Source of the DNA: Symsagittifera roscoffensis
Taxonomy: Eukaryota; Xenacoelomorpha; Acoela; Convolutidae
Assembly (NCBI RefSeq): GCF_963678635.1
Contig: NC_087066.1
Span: 19,189,996-19,253,995 of the forward strand
DNA length: 64,000 nt
Reading direction: 5' to 3'
The stretch's first letter is position 1; each line of letters starts with the position of its first letter. This document shows, piece after piece, positions 60,401 to 64,000 of this stretch. The notes under the pieces are model-generated. The model made no database searches, was not told the origin of the DNA, and saw nothing but the letters and a program-made list of their open reading frames with translations. The translations under genes were made by a program, and so were the position numbers.

Positions 60401-62010
60401 TAGAAAAATAAAATTAAAAAATGAAATTCTCAGCCTTGAACTTGGGTACCGTGAGAATACTCTCAGGAATTGCAAATTGCGTCCACATGCGACTATTCAA
60501 ATTCTTTTAATTTCCGAGATGTGATATTTTGTTTAAAATTTTTTTTTGACAAAAGAACTTACGTACAAAAAGTTTTGAAAAATGTGAAATTCCCAGCCTC
60601 ATAAAGGAACAACCTTATTGTCAGGGTACTCTCAGGCGTTGAGAATATTTCCGCTAAAAATGAATGCTCAAATACTTTTATTTCCGAGATATGACCTTTT
60701 TATGATTTTTAAATTTTTTTCGTGAAACTTGGCATTGAAAAGGTTCATCCAACCCTATAGTTGGGTGCTCCCCTGTTACTCTTGACGGTTGCAAATCTGA
60801 CTTCCATTTCTTCAAAGACCCTTTGGTTTTTCGAGTTATGACATTTTAATGGTTTTTCAAAATTTGAATTGAAAAACACTTTTTAAAATTTGAAATTACC
60901 AACCCTGTAATTAGGCACTGTCTGTCAGAGAACTCTCAAAGGCTGCAAATTTTTTTCCATTATATGCGGTTTTTTCTGTATATGCGGAATTTTGAGTTCC
61001 GTGAAACGCCCAGCAAGAAAAGAGGTTAAGTTATTATTCTGACTATTGAAAATTCTGAGGAACTTTGTGTTCGGGTGTTCTGGTTATTTTTGGTTTCCAC
61101 CCAAAATCATCGGAGTGAGTTGAGTGATATATCATTTTGAAGCCTTTTTAGTCGCGATCCGAAAAACAATGAAGTATACAAAAAAGTTTCGCAGTGTTGA
61201 GAAAAACCGATGTGAGTTTTTTTATTTTCGTCTAATTTCGAGCGAGTAAAGCGAGCTTGCAATAGCTTATTTATGCTTAATTTAAGCCGTATAAAATATT
61301 TGTACAGTACACAAGTAAATTGATTTTTTTTGTGGTGTGTTGGCGTCGTTTTAGAAACAAAAAGATCAAAAACTCGAATAATTTCCACAAAAACAATTTA
61401 AAAATTTTTGAATTTTATGATTTTTAAAAAAAATTTCCGTCAACGTTTTTCACAAGCTGTTTTTGAGTGTTTATTTTATTATGACGTTTGAATTTGTCTT
61501 AGTTCGAGTTTTTCTTTCAGTCTTTTTATTGCACCGCGAAGAAAAAACACTTATTTGGAAAAAAAAAACTTTTTTTTTTGTAATTTTATAGACTATGTAT
61601 TTGCTTATATAGCTAATTGCAGTGCCATATAATTGTTGTTGTTATTATTGTTCCGACCATCGAAAATGGCGAGGAAGTTTGTATTTGGGAGTTTAGTTTT
61701 TTTCTTTCGCAAAATTAAATACCACAAATAATCATCGGACTGGGATAGTGATATAACATTTTAAAGCCCTTTCAGTCGTGATTCGAACGACTTCTCAAAA
61801 TTTTCAAAAGCTTTTTGTCTACTTTGGAGCGAATAAAGGGAGCGAGCAGGCTTACAATATTTTATTTTTAAGCTTATAGTAGCTTCATTTCAGCAGTGAA
61901 AACTTATTATTACTCGAGTAAAGTTAGTTTCAAGAGTTTTTAGCGCCATTTTGGGAATCATTACTCGAGTAAAGTTAGTTTCAAGAGTTTTTAGCGCCAT
62001 TTTGGGAATC
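60401..62010. repeat. Further satellite-like units and a 51-base tandem duplication
   Basis: 60410-60970 holds several diverged units of the satellite-like family. 61030-61165 and 61640-61800 are two copies of the flank repeat seen at 59140. At 61909-61959 and 61960-62010 a 51-base unit starting attactcgagtaaag is repeated exactly or nearly so. No gene is recognised. Confidence 0.6.
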
Positions 62011-64000
62011 ATAAACTTCTTAATTTTTTATTGTGATTTTTTGTTTTTGTAATCTTGTTTCTACAAAAACTTATCCAAGTTGCGTAATTTAGTATGATTG
62101 TCGAATATGCCTGTTTCGAATATTGTTTTCGATTTAGTTCCTTTTTTGATATTATGGAGAACAAACGAAATTAACTTGAAAAAATTTGTTGTATTTTTTC
62201 AAGACTATGGTCGGAACAGTCTGTGCAATTTCACTGTAACTGGCTGTCCTTGTTTTTTTTCTACTGCAGATATTCGAGTTTAAAAACTGCGGATATTTTT
62301 TAAGGGTTGGCTGAATGTTTCTTCATTACTCATTTGGTTGACATGTTGAGAAATTCAATTGGGAAGAAATGAACCAAGCTACAAATGTATGGCTTGGGAT
62401 TCGGTATAAAGCTAGGAGTTCCATCTGGTTATATTTTCATCGCAATTGATTCAAGCTCAGTTTCGTTGAAGCTCAATTGATTTAAGCTCGTGTTGTGCTT
62501 GGAATTTTTTTTGTATAATATCGCCAGTAGCGTGAAGCTCCCTCTCTGCCTTTTAGTTCTATTTTCCTTATTTGGGCTTCCTGTTATCCCAATTAGGGTT
62601 GAACAATACAAGCTATCGTCTCACTTGTGATTTAAAAGCCCTCAAAAAAGGTCCCGGTGATGAAAAATTTTGAATATGAAATGTTTTTTGGTTGAAATAA
62701 CAAAAAGACATGAAAAAGGTATAGAATATATACAATAGAACTTGGAAGCTAGAAGAGAGCCTTTTCCTTCTACTAGAAATTGATTTGTGGGGCGTGCATA
62801 ACGTTTTGTGACACTATGATTTCAACGATCATGCTGTCAAGATTTTTTGCGTGGAAATATTCCGGAAAAGAATCAGTCATAGCTTACAATGCTCTAATAC
62901 ATATTCGACAATTCGCTCATGTTAAACGCGTTTTTGCGCATTTTTGATGAGTTTGATTTGAAAAGAAGAGAGAGTTTTTCTTCTTCTAATCGATTGCGCG
63001 AAGAAAATTGATTTTTCACAGCAGTTTCCTTTCTTTGTGTGGATCAACTCTTTTGACAAATATTGAATATTCAGAAGCAATAACTAGACCTTTTTGGGAA
63101 TCAATAGATTAAAAATTGGCCGATTGATTTGTTTCTTATTGCTGCTTTAATGTTCTTGTCTTTCTGAGTGCACAACAATGCTCCCCTGCTGGTAAGTAAG
63201 CATTAATTCGACCAAAAATTCATTTTCCTCCCGTTTTTTTATCCGATTTTTCCCCAATCCATTCATAATGTTTGTAATAGAAGGCAATAAATACTGTTTC
63301 TGAGCCTCAGACTGAAATACTATACGCTCTGTTGTATTAATATTTAATTTTTTGATGCCGTTTCTGTTTCTTCGCAAGTATATGTTGGTATTGCAGTAAA
63401 GGTATTGCCGAGTAGAATAAATAACATTACGGTTGATTGGCGAAATAACTCCCAGTAGAACTACTGATTTACCTTTCTAGTTTTCTTACCAATTCTTTTT
63501 CTCTTTTTTTGTCTTGCTTGCTAAATAAGCATTCCAAGTAATTCAGTAACATTTTCTTTACAATTTGGTTATTGTTATTTGCTGGTCTGTTTATTATCGA
63601 CGTTTTTAGTGTTATATAGTCAAGATTAAGAGAACTGTAATTGAAGGAAAACAGAGCTCGCTGTGTAAGTTGACCAAGGTAACTGGTGTTATGAACAAAC
63701 ATTGAGTAGTTTGTGCTTAAATTTCTTCCCCCACCTAACATCCTGTTTTTAATCCATTTTTCTTTCTATTTCCAACTTACTTACTGCTGCGGTTCTCTTC
63801 TGCTACACCAATTGCCGTTGTTATCTTTCCTATACTGATAATAGTGCAGAAATTGAAGATTCAGATTCGCAGGTTTGTTTTTCTTTTTCGGTCTGCCTCG
63901 TTTTTTCTCTAAATTCTGCGCACTACTCCTGGTCAGCTATTATCTTTTCCGCATTCGTTTAACCGCTGCGATCGTTTGAACGCGCGGCTGTGATAACTAC
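62011..64000. other. AT-rich DNA, no recognised gene
   Basis: No element or RNA gene is recognised. Two neighbouring minus-strand open frames, about 63741-63469 and 63460-63147, are each near 90-105 codons and have varied composition. The second is open further upstream than its first ATG. They could be pieces of a spliced or decayed gene, but I recognise no family and there is no good splice pair between them. Confidence 0.4.

Noticed and set aside
63147-63741. Two-exon gene on the minus strand
   Set aside because: The gap between the open frames is too short for a normal intron, contains no convincing splice pair, and no family is recognised.

Overview
The window comes from an AT-rich invertebrate animal genome and is almost entirely mobile DNA. 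Evidence for a metazoan: a Polinton/Maverick-type DNA polymerase fragment with a short intron ending in a pyrimidine-rich cag, a Ty3/gypsy-type pol, and a CR1-like non-LTR element with a PHD-finger ORF1. A nematode would fit, but nothing in the sequence proves the phylum. I recognise no ordinary host gene with confidence.

Layout. 1-3640 (-): decayed protein-primed type B DNA polymerase of a Polinton, with a tandem duplication of one exon segment. 3641-5384: plain AT-rich DNA plus a GA microsatellite. 5385-16050 (+): copy A, a 5'-truncated, multiply broken copy of the 3' half of a large unknown element. 12000-27270: a rearranged zone in which the 3' region of that element is duplicated at a 6700-base offset, expanded into tandem arrays, and partly inverted. 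27271-55270 (+): copy B, the fullest copy. It has a long leader studded with a CCGGAGGGG motif, a gag-like ORF, and a degenerate Ty3-type pol whose C-terminus carries a macrodomain-like region. It then has an intact SGNH-hydrolase/coiled-coil ORF, a giant second ORF, and a long structured 3' region. 48128-52023 (-): a CR1-like element nested in that 3' region. 55270-64000: AT-rich flank holding old, diverged copies of the satellite-like and hairpin sequences found in the 3' region of copies A and B.

Main result. Reading copies A and B against each other shows that the separate ORFs at 39779-46663 were one ancestral ORF of about 2290 codons. The lesions in A and B fall at different places. This ORF2 is linked to the upstream SGNH ORF by a TGATG stop/start overlap. 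Its N-terminal part carries a second, divergent SGNH-like set of blocks (NS, GxND, DxxH). The unit therefore appears to be a very large retroelement carrying a macrodomain, two SGNH-type domains and a long protein I cannot assign. No LTRs were found by eye. Instead an inverted copy of its own 3' region lies directly upstream. An 11-bp hairpin in the 3' region shows compensatory base changes between copies, so it is probably a selected structure.
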